A DNA stretch of 64,000 bases from positions 1 through 64,000 of the forward strand of contig NZ_JACHOQ010000011.1 of NCBI RefSeq assembly GCF_014199955.1, given 5' to 3'. The notes beneath the pieces were generated by a model, which was not told the DNA's origin, made no database searches, and worked only from the letters and a program-made list of their open reading frames with translations. Both the position numbers and the translations under genes were made by a program. Positions 26,454 through 35,008 of the stretch are shown piece by piece. The stretch comes from Brevundimonas aurantiaca. GTDB taxonomy: Bacteria; Pseudomonadota; Alphaproteobacteria; Caulobacterales; Caulobacteraceae. Each line of letters begins with the position of its first letter. The first letter of the stretch is position 1.

Positions 26454-26936
26454 TCAGAGGTCGGCGACGGCGCGTTCCAGGGCCGCGACGTCGATCTTGA
26501 TCATCTCCATCATGGCCTGCATGGCGGCCTTGGCGCGGGCGGGATCGGGGTCGGTCGTCAGTTCCACCAGGCGCCGAGGCGTTATCTGCCACGACAGGCC
26601 CCAACGGTCCTTCAACCAGCCGCAGGCGTTCTCGCGGCCGCCGTCAGCGGTCAGGGCGTCCCACAGCCGGTCGGTTTCGGCCTGATCCTCGGTCATCACC
26701 ATGAAGGAGACGGCCTCGGTGAAACGGAAGTTCGGCCCTCCGTTCAGGGCCAGATACTCACGGCCCGCCAGGACGAACTGCACCGTCAGGACCGAACCGG
26801 CCGGGCCGGACGGCGTGTCGACCGGCGAGTGGTTGACGGCGGTGATACGGCTGTCGGGCAGAAGCGACACATAGAAGGCGGTGGCGGCTTCCGCCTCGCC
26901 GTCGAACCACAGGCAGGGAACGATCTTGTCGGCCAT
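26454..26936 (-). CDS. VOC-superfamily protein, PhnB-like
   Basis: 160 residues of the PhnB-like glyoxalase fold: PCLWFDGEAEAATAFYVSLLPDSRI, VLTVQFVLAGREYLALNGGPNFRFTEAVSFMV and CGWLKDRWGLSWQITPRRL. Members lack a fixed enzymatic role. The ATG overlaps the stop of the upstream SRPBCC gene by one base (TGATG), so the two are coupled. Confidence 0.87.
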   Translation of the reverse strand: MADKIVPCLWFDGEAEAATAFYVSLLPDSRITAVNHSPVDTPSGPAGSVLTVQFVLAGREYLALNGGPNFRFTEAVSFMVMTEDQAETDRLWDALTADGGRENACGWLKDRWGLSWQITPRRLVELTTDPDPARAKAAMQAMMEMIKIDVAALERAVADL

Positions 26937-27394
26937 CACGCCACGCCCTCGGCCAGTTCGGCCAGTTGATCGGCGACGGCGGCCCAGCCCTGTTCGAAGC
27001 CCATGGCTCGGTGCGCCGACATGGCCTTTTCGTCCCAATGGCGGGCGACGGCGGTGTAGAGGGTCGCATCGTCCTCGGCCTCGAAGGTGTCGATGCGGAC
27101 GAAGTTCATCTCGCCGGCCTGGGGAACCCAGCCCTCGGTGAAGGCGCCGGTCGAGACCAGTCTGCGGCCCGGAACCACCTCCAGGAAGACGCCGGAATAG
27201 GGATGACGCTCCCCCTCGGGCGAGGCCATTTCGACATTGGCCCGGCCGCCGACGCGCAGGTCCCAGTCCACCACCGGCGTGGTCCAGGGGCGGGGGCAGA
27301 ACCATTCGGCGGTGCGTTGCGTATAGACGTTCCAGACCGTTTCCGGCGCGGCCCTGATCAGGCGGCTGATGCGGAGTTCGAAAATCTCGGACAT
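26936..27394 (-). CDS. SRPBCC (AHSA1-type) domain protein
   Basis: 152 residues with the START-like AHSA1 pattern: RLIRAAPETVWNVYT, WWDLRVGG-type strand (VDWDLRVGGRANVEM), GVFLEVVPGRRLVSTGAF and a C-terminal helix FEQGWAAVADQLAEL. These proteins bind hydrophobic ligands; the substrate here is unknown. It is second in a VOC-SRPBCC-VOC-DUF1428 run that lies divergent from an HxlR regulator. Confidence 0.87.
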   Translation of the reverse strand: MSEIFELRISRLIRAAPETVWNVYTQRTAEWFCPRPWTTPVVDWDLRVGGRANVEMASPEGERHPYSGVFLEVVPGRRLVSTGAFTEGWVPQAGEMNFVRIDTFEAEDDATLYTAVARHWDEKAMSAHRAMGFEQGWAAVADQLAELAEGVA

Positions 27395-27407
27395 GACGAT
27401 CTCCGCC

Positions 27408-27854
27408 TCAGGCCGGCGTCAGGTCATGGGCGGCGAAGGCCTCGGGCCCGGCGGCGACGGCTGTGGGGTCCATCCACATGACCTCCCAGATATGGCCGTC
27501 GGGATCGGCGTAGCTGCGGCCGTACATGAAGCCGTAATCCTGGGGGCTGTTCGGGTCGGGCAGACCCCCGGCGCCGGCGGCCTGGGCGACCGTCGCATCC
27601 ACCGCCGCCTTGTCCTCGCGCGACAGGCACAGCAGCATCTGGGCCGAGACCTGGGCGTCGGGAATGGCCCGGTCGGTGAAGCTGCGCCACTTGTCGTGGG
27701 TCAGCAGCATGACGTGGATCACGTCCGACACCACCATACAGGCGGCCGTCTCATCGCTGAACATCGGGTTTTTCGTCGCCCCGACGGCTTCATAAAAGGC
27801 GATCGAACGGTCAAGGTCGGCGACGGGCAGGTTGATGAAGATCAGTTGGGTCAT
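27408..27854 (-). CDS. VOC-superfamily glyoxalase/lactoylglutathione lyase-like protein
   Basis: 148 residues from the ATG at 27854. It reads LIFINLPVADLDRSIAFYEAVGA, MLLTHDKWRSFTDR and GFMYGRSYADPDGHIWEVMWMDP, the usual VOC layout with metal-ligand positions partly kept. Upstream frame extension into the intergenic region is rejected. It is the first gene of the leftward run and shares a 56-base control region with the divergent hxlR-type gene. Confidence 0.87.
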   Translation of the reverse strand: MTQLIFINLPVADLDRSIAFYEAVGATKNPMFSDETAACMVVSDVIHVMLLTHDKWRSFTDRAIPDAQVSAQMLLCLSREDKAAVDATVAQAAGAGGLPDPNSPQDYGFMYGRSYADPDGHIWEVMWMDPTAVAAGPEAFAAHDLTPA

Positions 27855-27893
27855 GCGGCGTTCCTCTCCCTCTTTGCGGACCGTGCCTTTGGT

Positions 27894-27922
27894 AGTTAGA
27901 ATAGTCAATAATGAAGTTAGAA
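27894..27922. promoter_or_regulatory. Direct repeat in the hxlR/VOC divergent control region
   Basis: AGTTAGAA occurs at 27894-27901 and again at 27915-27922, 21 bases apart from start to start, that is two helical turns. The region is A/T-rich and lies between divergent start codons. It is a candidate operator for the HxlR-type regulator; the second copy falls inside the first codons of that gene. Confidence 0.4.
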
Positions 27923-28606
27923 AAAGTAACTGCAAAGCCGGGGCGTCGTTATCATGACGCCTGCGGGGCCGCCCATGGGCTGGATCTGATCGGCGAACGC
28001 TGGGCCCTGCTGGTCGTGCGCGAGCTGATGCTGGGCCCGCGCCGGTTCGGCGATCTGAAGAAGGACCTGCACGGCATATCGGCCAATGTCCTGACCCAGA
28101 GGCTGGAGGGGCTGGAGGCGTCGGGAGTTCTGCGGCGTCGCAAACTGCCGCCGCCCGCCTCGGTCCAGGTCTATGAGCTGACCGACTGGGGGCTGGAGAT
28201 CGAGCCGGTCTTCATCGTCCTGGGGCGCTGGGCGGCGCGGTCGCCCCAGCATGATCCGACCCTGCCGATCAGCGCCGTCTCGATCATGCTGTCGTTCAAG
28301 ACCATGTTCGATCCCGCCCTGGCCGGCGACGCCGCCCTGGTCCTGGGCTTCGTCTTTGAAGACGAGACCTTCCGGGTTGAGATCCGGGACGGCGGTCTGG
28401 ACGCGCGGCGGGGGCCGATCGACGACGCCGCCGTGGTCCTGACCACCCGCCCCGAACGGGTCGCGGCGGCCGTTTACGGCAAGGTTCCGACGGCGGCGCT
28501 TGAGGCCGAAGGCGGGCTGAGGATCGTCGGCGACCGGGCGGTCTTCGAACAGTTCACTGGGTATTTCCACCTACCCGAAAAGGTCGGATTGGAAGCGTCG
28601 CCTTAG
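27911..28606 (+). CDS. HxlR-family transcriptional regulator with C-terminal SCP2-like domain
   Basis: 231 residues. Residues about 10-105 are an HxlR winged helix (ACGAAHGLDLIGERWALLVVRELMLGPRRFGDLKKDLHGISANVLTQRLEGLEASGVL, wing VQVYELTDWG). Residues about 120-225 resemble a sterol-carrier-like ligand-binding fold, as in longer HxlR proteins. It is divergent from the VOC/SRPBCC run and is its likely local regulator. Confidence 0.87.
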   Translation: MKLEKVTAKPGRRYHDACGAAHGLDLIGERWALLVVRELMLGPRRFGDLKKDLHGISANVLTQRLEGLEASGVLRRRKLPPPASVQVYELTDWGLEIEPVFIVLGRWAARSPQHDPTLPISAVSIMLSFKTMFDPALAGDAALVLGFVFEDETFRVEIRDGGLDARRGPIDDAAVVLTTRPERVAAAVYGKVPTAALEAEGGLRIVGDRAVFEQFTGYFHLPEKVGLEASP

Positions 28607-28664
28607 AAGGTTTGGTAAGGCTTGTCCGGTAGTTGCGACGGGTTAACCGCTTTCGGAGCCGGTC

Positions 28665-30604
28665 GTGTTCAAGTCCTTGTCCATATCCATCAAGCTGATG
28701 ATCGCGCTCGGGGCGATGATGAGCGCGTGCGGCGTGGCGACCCTGGTCGTCCTGTTCAGCCTGGTGACGCTGCAACGGTCGGACACGGCCGAACGGTCCG
28801 CCTATCAGATCAGCGAGGCGGCCACTCTGACCCTGGCCGCCGCCGTGGAACAGCAGAACGCCCTGCGCGCCTATGTGGCGACGGGCCAGGAGACGGCGCG
28901 ACGGGACTATCTGGCGCGCAAGGCCGCCTTCGACCAGGCGGCCCAGGCCCTGGACGCCAGCGACGCCGATCATGTCTACGCCGCCCAGCATCAGGCGTTG
29001 AAGGCCGCCAGCGACGCCTTTCACCAGCAGTCGCAGGGGCTGATGGCCCAGGCCGCCGATCCGGCGACCCGGCTCCAGGCCGAAGCGCGGCTGTTGCAGA
29101 CGGCGGACCTGAAGGACATTCGCGCCGCCGTCGCCGCTGTCGATCAGGCCGCCGATGCGGTGCTGAGCCAAAGAAGCGCCGCCAAGAAGGCGGCTTTCGG
29201 ACGGGGCTATGCGGCCCTGGTCGTCGGCGGGATCCTGGCCCTGCTGGTCGCCGCCGCCATGACGGTCTGGCTGGTCCGGGCGCTCAGCCAGCCGATCGTC
29301 GCCATGACCCGCGCCATGGCGCAGCTGGCCGGCGGCGATCTGAAGGTCTCCATCCCGGCCCAGGAGCGTGGCGACGAGATCGGCCGGATGGCCGCGGCCG
29401 TCGGCACCTTCCGCGACAACGCCGTCGAAAAGGCCCGGCTGGAAGCCGAGGCCCAGTCGCAGCGGGCGGTCAGCGAGGCCGAACATCGCGCCAATGAAGC
29501 CGAAAAGGCCCGGATCGCCGAGGAGGATCGGATCGCGCTTACGGCCCTGGCCGAGGGGCTGTCGGCCATGTCCAACGGCGACCTGACCTATCGGATCGAA
29601 ACCGAGTTCGCGCCCAAGGCCGCCCAGCTCAAGTCCGACTTCAACGCCGCCATCGCCCAGCTGCAACAGGCCATGAGCGTCGTCCTGGGCAATGTGGCCG
29701 GCATCCGCTCAGGCGCGGCCGAGATTTCCCAGGCCGCCGACGACCTGTCGCGCCGCACCGAACAGCAGGCGGCCTCTCTGGAAGAGACGGCGGCGGCGCT
29801 GGACGAGATCACCGCCACGGTGAAGAAGACCGCCTCCGGCGCTCGCCAGGCGGCCGACGTCGTCGACGCCGCCAAGGGCGACGCCGAGACTTCCGGCGTC
29901 ATCGTCCGCGACGCGGTCGAAGCCATGCAGGCGATCGAATCCTCGTCCTCGCAGATCAGCCAGATCATCGGGGTCATCGACGAGATCGCCTTCCAGACCA
30001 ATCTTCTGGCCCTGAACGCCGGGGTCGAGGCGGCCCGGGCGGGCGAGGCCGGTCGCGGCTTTGCGGTGGTGGCGTCTGAAGTTCGGGCGCTCGCCCAGCG
30101 GTCGGCGGAGGCCGCGAAAGAGATCAAGACCCTGATCTCGACCTCCACCAGCCAGGTGGGCACGGGCGTGACCTTGGTCGGCCAGACCGGCGAGGCTTTG
30201 CAACGGATCGTGGACCGGGTGGCCGAGATCGACGGCCTGGTGGCCGACATCGCCGCCTCGGCCAGGAACAGGCGGTCGGCCTGGCCCAGGTCAATACGGC
30301 CGTGAACCAGATGGACCAGGTCACCCAGCAGAATGCGGCCATGGTCGAACAGTCGACCGCCGCCAGCCACGCCCTGGATCAGGAAGCCCAGTCCCTGCAA
30401 GCCTCTGCGGCCCGGTTCAAGGTCGGGACCGTGGGTCAGGCCTCCCCCGCCAAGTCCGCGGCGCAACGTCCGGCGGCGCCGGCTCCGGCTTCGGCGCGGG
30501 CGTCTACGCCCCATATGGCGGCGGCCTTGAAGACCCTGGGGCGCGGCGGCGCGGCCCTTGCGCCCAAGGCGGCGCCCGAAGCCGACGGCTGGGAAGAGTT
30601 CTAA
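28665..30604 (+). pseudogene. Membrane methyl-accepting chemotaxis protein, frameshifted
   Basis: Starts at a GTG with GGAG upstream. It encodes a transmembrane receptor: first helix near residues 10-32, a helical periplasmic domain (about 35-185), second helix (about 188-212), HAMP, then an MCP signalling coiled coil with the conserved [22 protein letters not shown] tip. The frame breaks near 30266: it reads [12 protein letters not shown] instead of the expected [17 protein letters not shown], and the receptor continues one frame over ([18 protein letters not shown]) to a normal GWEEF tether at 30604. One missing G after AGG explains it. Either a true mutation or a sequencing error. Confidence 0.85.
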
Positions 30605-30617
30605 ACGGCGTCGCGGC

Positions 30618-30827
30618 TCAGGCCAGGATGTCCAGCAGGGTCGCCGTCATTTCGTCGGCGGTTCGGACCACGGCGGCGTTGGCGCTGAAGGCGGTCTTGG
30701 CCTGAAGCCGTTCGACGGTTTCCTCGGCGAGGTTGTCGAGCGGCGCGGTCGCAGTGCGGCGCGCGCTGTTTTCGAACCGCATCTGGGCGCTGGTCATTCC
30801 GGCGGCGGCGATGGAAAGCGCTTGCAT
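30618..30827 (-). CDS. Minimal flagellar rod/hook-type protein
   Basis: 69 residues. The N-terminus MQALSIAAAGMTSAQMRFENSARR resembles the start of FlgC/FlgG-type axial proteins, and the C-terminus LAEETVERLQAKTAFSANAAVVRTADEMTATLLDILA resembles their conserved end. The whole middle domain is missing, so the protein is just the two coiled-coil arms. Such short proteins occur in other alphaproteobacteria. It is convergent with a chemoreceptor, which fits motility. Confidence 0.65.
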   Translation of the reverse strand: MQALSIAAAGMTSAQMRFENSARRTATAPLDNLAEETVERLQAKTAFSANAAVVRTADEMTATLLDILA

Positions 30828-30958
30828 GATAGGCTCCGAACGAGGCGGGTTTGATCGCCAGACTGTCGCCCTCAGGTCAACGTCGCCTGAAGGAACAGGG
30901 TGAACGGCGTTTTCCGCCCCGCTTCAGCCTTTATCCGTGTATAGAGCGCCCATCATTC

Positions 30959-31008
30959 GCCCGGCCTGAGGTCTGTCCTCGGCCGGGCGCGGTCGTTTCG
31001 ACGACCGC
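30959..31008 (+). promoter_or_regulatory. Two-hairpin leader upstream of a DEAD-box helicase gene
   Basis: The first hairpin pairs 30959-30971 (GCCCGGCCTGAGG) with 30977-30988 (CCTCGGCCGGGC), with one bulged base. The second pairs GCGGTCGT at 30989-30996 with ACGACCGC at 31001-31008 around a TTCG loop, an extra-stable tetraloop. They are contiguous and end 24 bases before the helicase ATG. Confidence 0.6.
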
Positions 31009-31032
31009 CTCGTCCGTCATTCCAGGTAGCCG

Positions 31033-32946
31033 ATGCCCTTTCCCGCCGTTCACCCCGCGCTCGACCGCGCTCTGATCAACAAGGGCTATGCCGAACCGAC
31101 CCCGGTTCAGGCCGCCGTGCTGGAAGAGGGCCATGCGGACCGCGACCTGCTGGTCTCGGCCCAGACCGGATCGGGCAAGACGGTGGCCTTCGGCCTGGCG
31201 GCGGCGCCGACCCTGCTGGGCGACAGTCCCCAGTTCGGCCCCGGCGGCGCGCCCCTGTGCCTGGCCATCGCGCCCACGCGGGAGCTGGCCATGCAGGTCG
31301 CCGCCGAGCTGCAATGGCTTTACGCCGATTCCGGCGCCAAGATCGCCACCTGCGTCGGCGGCATGGACGCGCGCCGTGAAGCGCGTGCCTTAAGCTTCGG
31401 CGTCCACATCGTCGTCGGCACGCCCGGCCGTCTGAAGGACCATATCGACCGGGGCAATCTGGACCTGTCCGAGCTGAAGGTCGCGGTGCTCGACGAGGCC
31501 GACGAGATGCTGGACATGGGCTTCCGCGAGGACCTGGAGCACATTCTGGACCAGGCGCCGGAAGGCCGCCGCACCCTGCTGTTCTCGGCCACTCTGGCGC
31601 GCGAGATCGTGACCCTGGCCAAGCGCTATCAGAAGGATGCGGTGCGCATCGACGCCACCGACAAGTCGCGCCAGCACGCCGACATCGAATACAGGGCCTA
31701 TCGCATCGCCCCCAACGAGATCGAACACGCCGTGGTCAACACCCTGCGCTGGTTCGAGGCGCCGCGGGCCATGGTCTTCTGCTCCACGCGCGACAGCGTG
31801 CGGCATCTGCAGTCGTCGCTGCTGGAACGCGGCTTCTCCTCGGTCAGCCTGTCGGGCGAAATGGGCCAGCGCGAGCGGACCGACGCGCTTCAGTCGCTGC
31901 GGGACGGCCGCGCCCGCGTCTGCGTCGCCACCGACGTCGCCGCGCGGGGTCTGGACCTGCCCGACCTGGGCCTGGTCATCCACGCCGAACTGCCGATGAA
32001 CCGCGCCGGCCTGCTGCACCGTTCGGGCCGGACGGGCCGGGCGGGCAAGAAGGGCGTCTCGGTCATGCTGGTGCCCCACTCGCGTCGCCGCAAGGCCGAG
32101 CGTCTGATGGACGAGGCGGGGATCGAGGCCGTCTGGTCCGGCGCCCCGACCTTCGACGAAATCCGCAAGGCCGACGAGGATCGGCTGCTGTCGCCCGCCC
32201 ATTTCGAGGCCGAGGTGTCGGACGAGGACATGATCGTCGCCAAACGGATGATCGCCGAGCGCACGCCCGACGAGATCGCCGCCGCCCTGGTTCGCCTGTT
32301 GCGCAAGGAACAGCCGGCGCCGGAAGAACTGTCCGATCCGGGTTCGGATCGCGGACCGGCCAAGCGCGACCGCGCCGCCCGCAATGACGACGGCACGGCG
32401 GCCCAGCCCTGGCCGGGCGAGCGGCTGGGCGCCGACGAGGTGGTCTGGTTCCGCCTGGACGTGGGCCGCAACAAGAACGCCGACCCCAAGTGGCTTATCC
32501 CGCTGATCTGCCGCATCGGCGGCATCTCCAAGCCTCAGATCGGCTCGATCCGCACCTTCCCCGAAGAGACCCGGTTCGAAATCGCCAAGACCCATGAAAA
32601 GGCCTTCCGCGAAGCGGTCGCCGCTTCGAAGGAAGAGGTGAAGATCACGCCGTCGGAGGCGCCCACGCCGGGGTCGATGAAGGCGTCGCGCTTCGCCGGC
32701 AAGCCGCGCGAGGACGGCGACCGCCCCTTCAAGAAGACGTCCTACAAGCGCGCCGAAGGCGGAGAGGGCGACGCCCGTCCGCCGTTCAAGAAGAAGCCCT
32801 GGGCGCCCAAGACCGACGGCGCCGCCAATCCGCGGTCGAATGCGGCGGGCGACAAGCCCTTCGCCAAGAAGCCGTTCAAGGCCAAGCCGGGCTTCAAGAA
32901 GGACGGGTTCAAGAAGGACGGCTTCAAGGGCAAGCCCAAGGGCTGA
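31033..32946 (+). CDS. DEAD-box ATP-dependent RNA helicase with DbpA-type RNA-binding domain
   Basis: 637 residues. Helicase core: Q-motif region EPTPVQAAVL, motif I AQTGSGKT, PTRELA, TPGRLKD, DEAD in VLDEADEMLDMG, SAT, and HRSGRTGRAGK. Residues about 460-540 match the DbpA/CsdA RNA-binding domain (DEVVWFRLDVGRNKNADPKWLIPLICRIGGISKPQIGSIRTF). The tail is a Lys/Phe/Pro-rich basic region with repeated FKKDGFK. Likely roles are ribosome assembly or cold adaptation. Closest to the DeaD/CsdA group. Confidence 0.92.
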   Translation: MPFPAVHPALDRALINKGYAEPTPVQAAVLEEGHADRDLLVSAQTGSGKTVAFGLAAAPTLLGDSPQFGPGGAPLCLAIAPTRELAMQVAAELQWLYADSGAKIATCVGGMDARREARALSFGVHIVVGTPGRLKDHIDRGNLDLSELKVAVLDEADEMLDMGFREDLEHILDQAPEGRRTLLFSATLAREIVTLAKRYQKDAVRIDATDKSRQHADIEYRAYRIAPNEIEHAVVNTLRWFEAPRAMVFCSTRDSVRHLQSSLLERGFSSVSLSGEMGQRERTDALQSLRDGRARVCVATDVAARGLDLPDLGLVIHAELPMNRAGLLHRSGRTGRAGKKGVSVMLVPHSRRRKAERLMDEAGIEAVWSGAPTFDEIRKADEDRLLSPAHFEAEVSDEDMIVAKRMIAERTPDEIAAALVRLLRKEQPAPEELSDPGSDRGPAKRDRAARNDDGTAAQPWPGERLGADEVVWFRLDVGRNKNADPKWLIPLICRIGGISKPQIGSIRTFPEETRFEIAKTHEKAFREAVAASKEEVKITPSEAPTPGSMKASRFAGKPREDGDRPFKKTSYKRAEGGEGDARPPFKKKPWAPKTDGAANPRSNAAGDKPFAKKPFKAKPGFKKDGFKKDGFKGKPKG

Positions 32947-32984
32947 GACTTGATTGATTCTGGACGGAGGCGCACCCTTCGCCC

Positions 32985-33308
32985 ATGAGCACGCCGTCCG
33001 AACCCCAGGGCCGATACGCCTCGTTCGAGGCCTTCTACCCCTGTTACATCCATGAGCATTCCAACCGGACCTGTCGGCGCATCCACGTCGTGGGCACCGG
33101 ACTGGTGATCCTGGCCCTTCTCGCCTTCGTCGTGACCCTGAATCCCTGGTGGCTTCTGGCCATGCCCCTGGTCGGCTACGGCTTCGCCTGGGTTGGACAT
33201 TTCTTCTTCGAGAAGAACAAGCCTGCCACCTTCAAATATCCGCTGTGGAGCCTGATGGGCGACTTCCGCCTGTTCTTCGAGACGGTGTCCGGCAAACGCA
33301 AATTCTGA
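32985..33308 (+). CDS. DUF962 (Mpo1-like) membrane protein
   Basis: 107 residues. FEAFYPCYIHEHSNRTCRRIHVVGTGLVI holds the conserved histidines of the DUF962/Mpo1 family, two membrane helices follow, and GHFFFEKNKPATFKYPLWSLMGDFRLFFE is the diagnostic C-terminal block. The yeast homologue is a dioxygenase in phytosphingosine alpha-oxidation; a similar lipid role here is only possible. Confidence 0.9.
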   Translation: MSTPSEPQGRYASFEAFYPCYIHEHSNRTCRRIHVVGTGLVILALLAFVVTLNPWWLLAMPLVGYGFAWVGHFFFEKNKPATFKYPLWSLMGDFRLFFETVSGKRKF

Positions 33309-33400
33309 CCGCGCGCCCTGGGTTTCGGAAGCTGCGCCTTTCTGGAAAATGGGTTATGCAGAAGGTGCGGCGGGAGGCCGCAGGGAAGGGGAAACGCTTC

Positions 33401-34291
33401 ATGAAACGCATCGCCGCCGCGGCCGTCGCCGCCCTCATGTTCACACCGGGCGTGGCCCTGGCCCAGAAGTCGGGAAGCCGCCCGGACTTCACCCTGTCGC
33501 CCAACTATGGGGAGGTGGAGCTGGAAAGCGGCTTCACCCCCGATCCCTGGACCAAGTCCATCCTGGCCGGCGGTTCCGTGGCCGCCTCGGCCGCCCGTTC
33601 GGGCTGCGAAGGTTCGGTCAGCGCCGCGCCGGATCTGCAACTGACCTATGAGGCCGGCGAACTGGACCTGACCATCCGGGCCACGGCCTCGGAAGACACC
33701 ACGCTTCTGATCAATACGCCCGACGGTCAGTGGCTGTGCGACGACGACAGCGGCGGCGATCTGAACCCCCAGGTGCTGATCTCCGATCCGCAGAGCGGCC
33801 GCTACGACATCTGGCTGGGCACCTATAATGACAAGATGGTCCAGGCGACGCTCGAGGTCAGCGAACTGGGCGGCTCCAGCAGCGGCGGCGGCGAAAGCCC
33901 CGATACGGATAAGGAGCCGAACTACGGCTCGGTGCGCCTGCGCACCGGCTTTACCCCCGATCCCCACGAAAAGTCGATCCTGGCCGGCGGCTCGGTCCCG
34001 GCCGCCAACGCCAAGGCGGGCTGTGAAGGTTCGGTCAGCGCGGCGCCCGACTATCAGGTCTTCTTCGAGGCGGGAAATCTGGACCTGACCTTCCTGGTCG
34101 AGGCGTCGGAAGACACCACCCTGTTGATCAATACGCCGAACGGCCGCTGGTACTGCGACGACGACAGCGGCGGCAGTCTGAACCCCAAGGTCCAGATCAC
34201 CAATCCGCAGAGCGGCCGCTATGACGTCTGGGTCGGCACCTATGGCGACGACATGGTCCAGTCGACGCTGAAGGTCAGCGAACTGGACTGA
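33401..34291 (+). CDS. Secreted protein with a tandemly duplicated domain
   Basis: 296 residues with a clear signal peptide (MKRIAAAAVAALMFTPGVALAQ). Two copies of a ~120-residue unit follow, about 33-158 and 172-296, separated by a Ser/Gly linker. Each copy has NYGxVxLxxGFTPDP, SILAGGSV, GCEGSVSAAPD, SEDTTLLINTP, CDDDSGG, LNPxV, NPQSGRYDxWxGTY and a closing VSEL. The acidic CDDDSGG loop could bind calcium, and the fold resembles pre-peptidase C-terminal beta-domains. Function unknown. The ATG has AAGGGG about 10 bases upstream. Confidence 0.8.
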   Translation: MKRIAAAAVAALMFTPGVALAQKSGSRPDFTLSPNYGEVELESGFTPDPWTKSILAGGSVAASAARSGCEGSVSAAPDLQLTYEAGELDLTIRATASEDTTLLINTPDGQWLCDDDSGGDLNPQVLISDPQSGRYDIWLGTYNDKMVQATLEVSELGGSSSGGGESPDTDKEPNYGSVRLRTGFTPDPHEKSILAGGSVPAANAKAGCEGSVSAAPDYQVFFEAGNLDLTFLVEASEDTTLLINTPNGRWYCDDDSGGSLNPKVQITNPQSGRYDVWVGTYGDDMVQSTLKVSELD

Positions 34292-34313
34292 GCCTTCGCA
34301 AATCCCGCACATG

Positions 34314-34346
34314 AAAACGCCGGCCCCTGACGGAGCCGGCGTTTTT
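34314..34346 (+). terminator. Rho-independent terminator after the duplicated-domain gene
   Basis: AAAACGCCGGC at 34314-34324 pairs with GCCGGCGTTTT at 34335-34345 and the T-run continues to 34346. The A-run on the left means it can also act for the convergent 3D-domain gene. Confidence 0.9.
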
Positions 34347-34363
34347 CACGTCTTGAAGGTGAT

Positions 34364-34924
34364 TTAGCGGCCGGCGCTTTCCCAGGCCGGGGGGCAGCCG
34401 TCGAAACGACCGGCGTCGGCGATGGTCAGGGTCCGCATGTTCAGACGGCGCGCCTGGGCCATCGAGCCGCGGCCGCTTCCGGTATAGAGGTCGATCTTCT
34501 GACCCTTGATCGCCCCGCCGGTGTCGGAGGCGTACCAATAGCCGTCATGGATCGAACCGTCGGCCAGACGCATCCCCACGGTTTCGCGGATGAAGAGTTT
34601 GGTGCGACGCGGAATGACGCGGGGATCGACCGCCACGGTGCGCATGGCGATGGGACGGCAACCCAGGGAATCATTGCCCGTCGCCCCGCCGCCGCCCGCA
34701 TGATAGAGCCGGGCCGAGGCGCGCCAGTCGGGATCGCCGGCCATAAGCTCGGCCTGTTCCTCCGTCAGGGCCGCAGCCTCCAGATCGGGGGAACCGATGT
34801 CGTCCGCCGGGGTTTCAACCCTGGCTGCATCCGCCGCGACAGCGACATTGTAAGGGACTGGCTCGCTCGAAACCGAGGACAGAGCGGTCCACAACAAGGC
34901 GAAGGCAGCGGAGGCGCCGATCAT
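34364..34924 (-). CDS. 3D-domain cell-wall protein
   Basis: 186 residues with an N-terminal hydrophobic signal. The C-terminal 3D domain is defined by MRTVAVDPRVIPRRTKLFIRETVG, YWYASDTGGAIKGQKIDLYTG, which places the three conserved aspartates seen in MltA-type lytic transglycosylases, and a closing RTLTIAD. It may cleave murein glycan strands. It shares a terminator region with the convergent neighbour. Confidence 0.85.
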   Translation of the reverse strand: MIGASAAFALLWTALSSVSSEPVPYNVAVAADAARVETPADDIGSPDLEAAALTEEQAELMAGDPDWRASARLYHAGGGGATGNDSLGCRPIAMRTVAVDPRVIPRRTKLFIRETVGMRLADGSIHDGYWYASDTGGAIKGQKIDLYTGSGRGSMAQARRLNMRTLTIADAGRFDGCPPAWESAGR

Positions 34925-35008
34925 CCGATTTGCTCATAGAGGCGCCGGCTCCCAACGCCGCCGGCGCGCGTTTTGTCGCCGGGACTTGTGGCCAGAAAGG
35001 GGCGCGGC

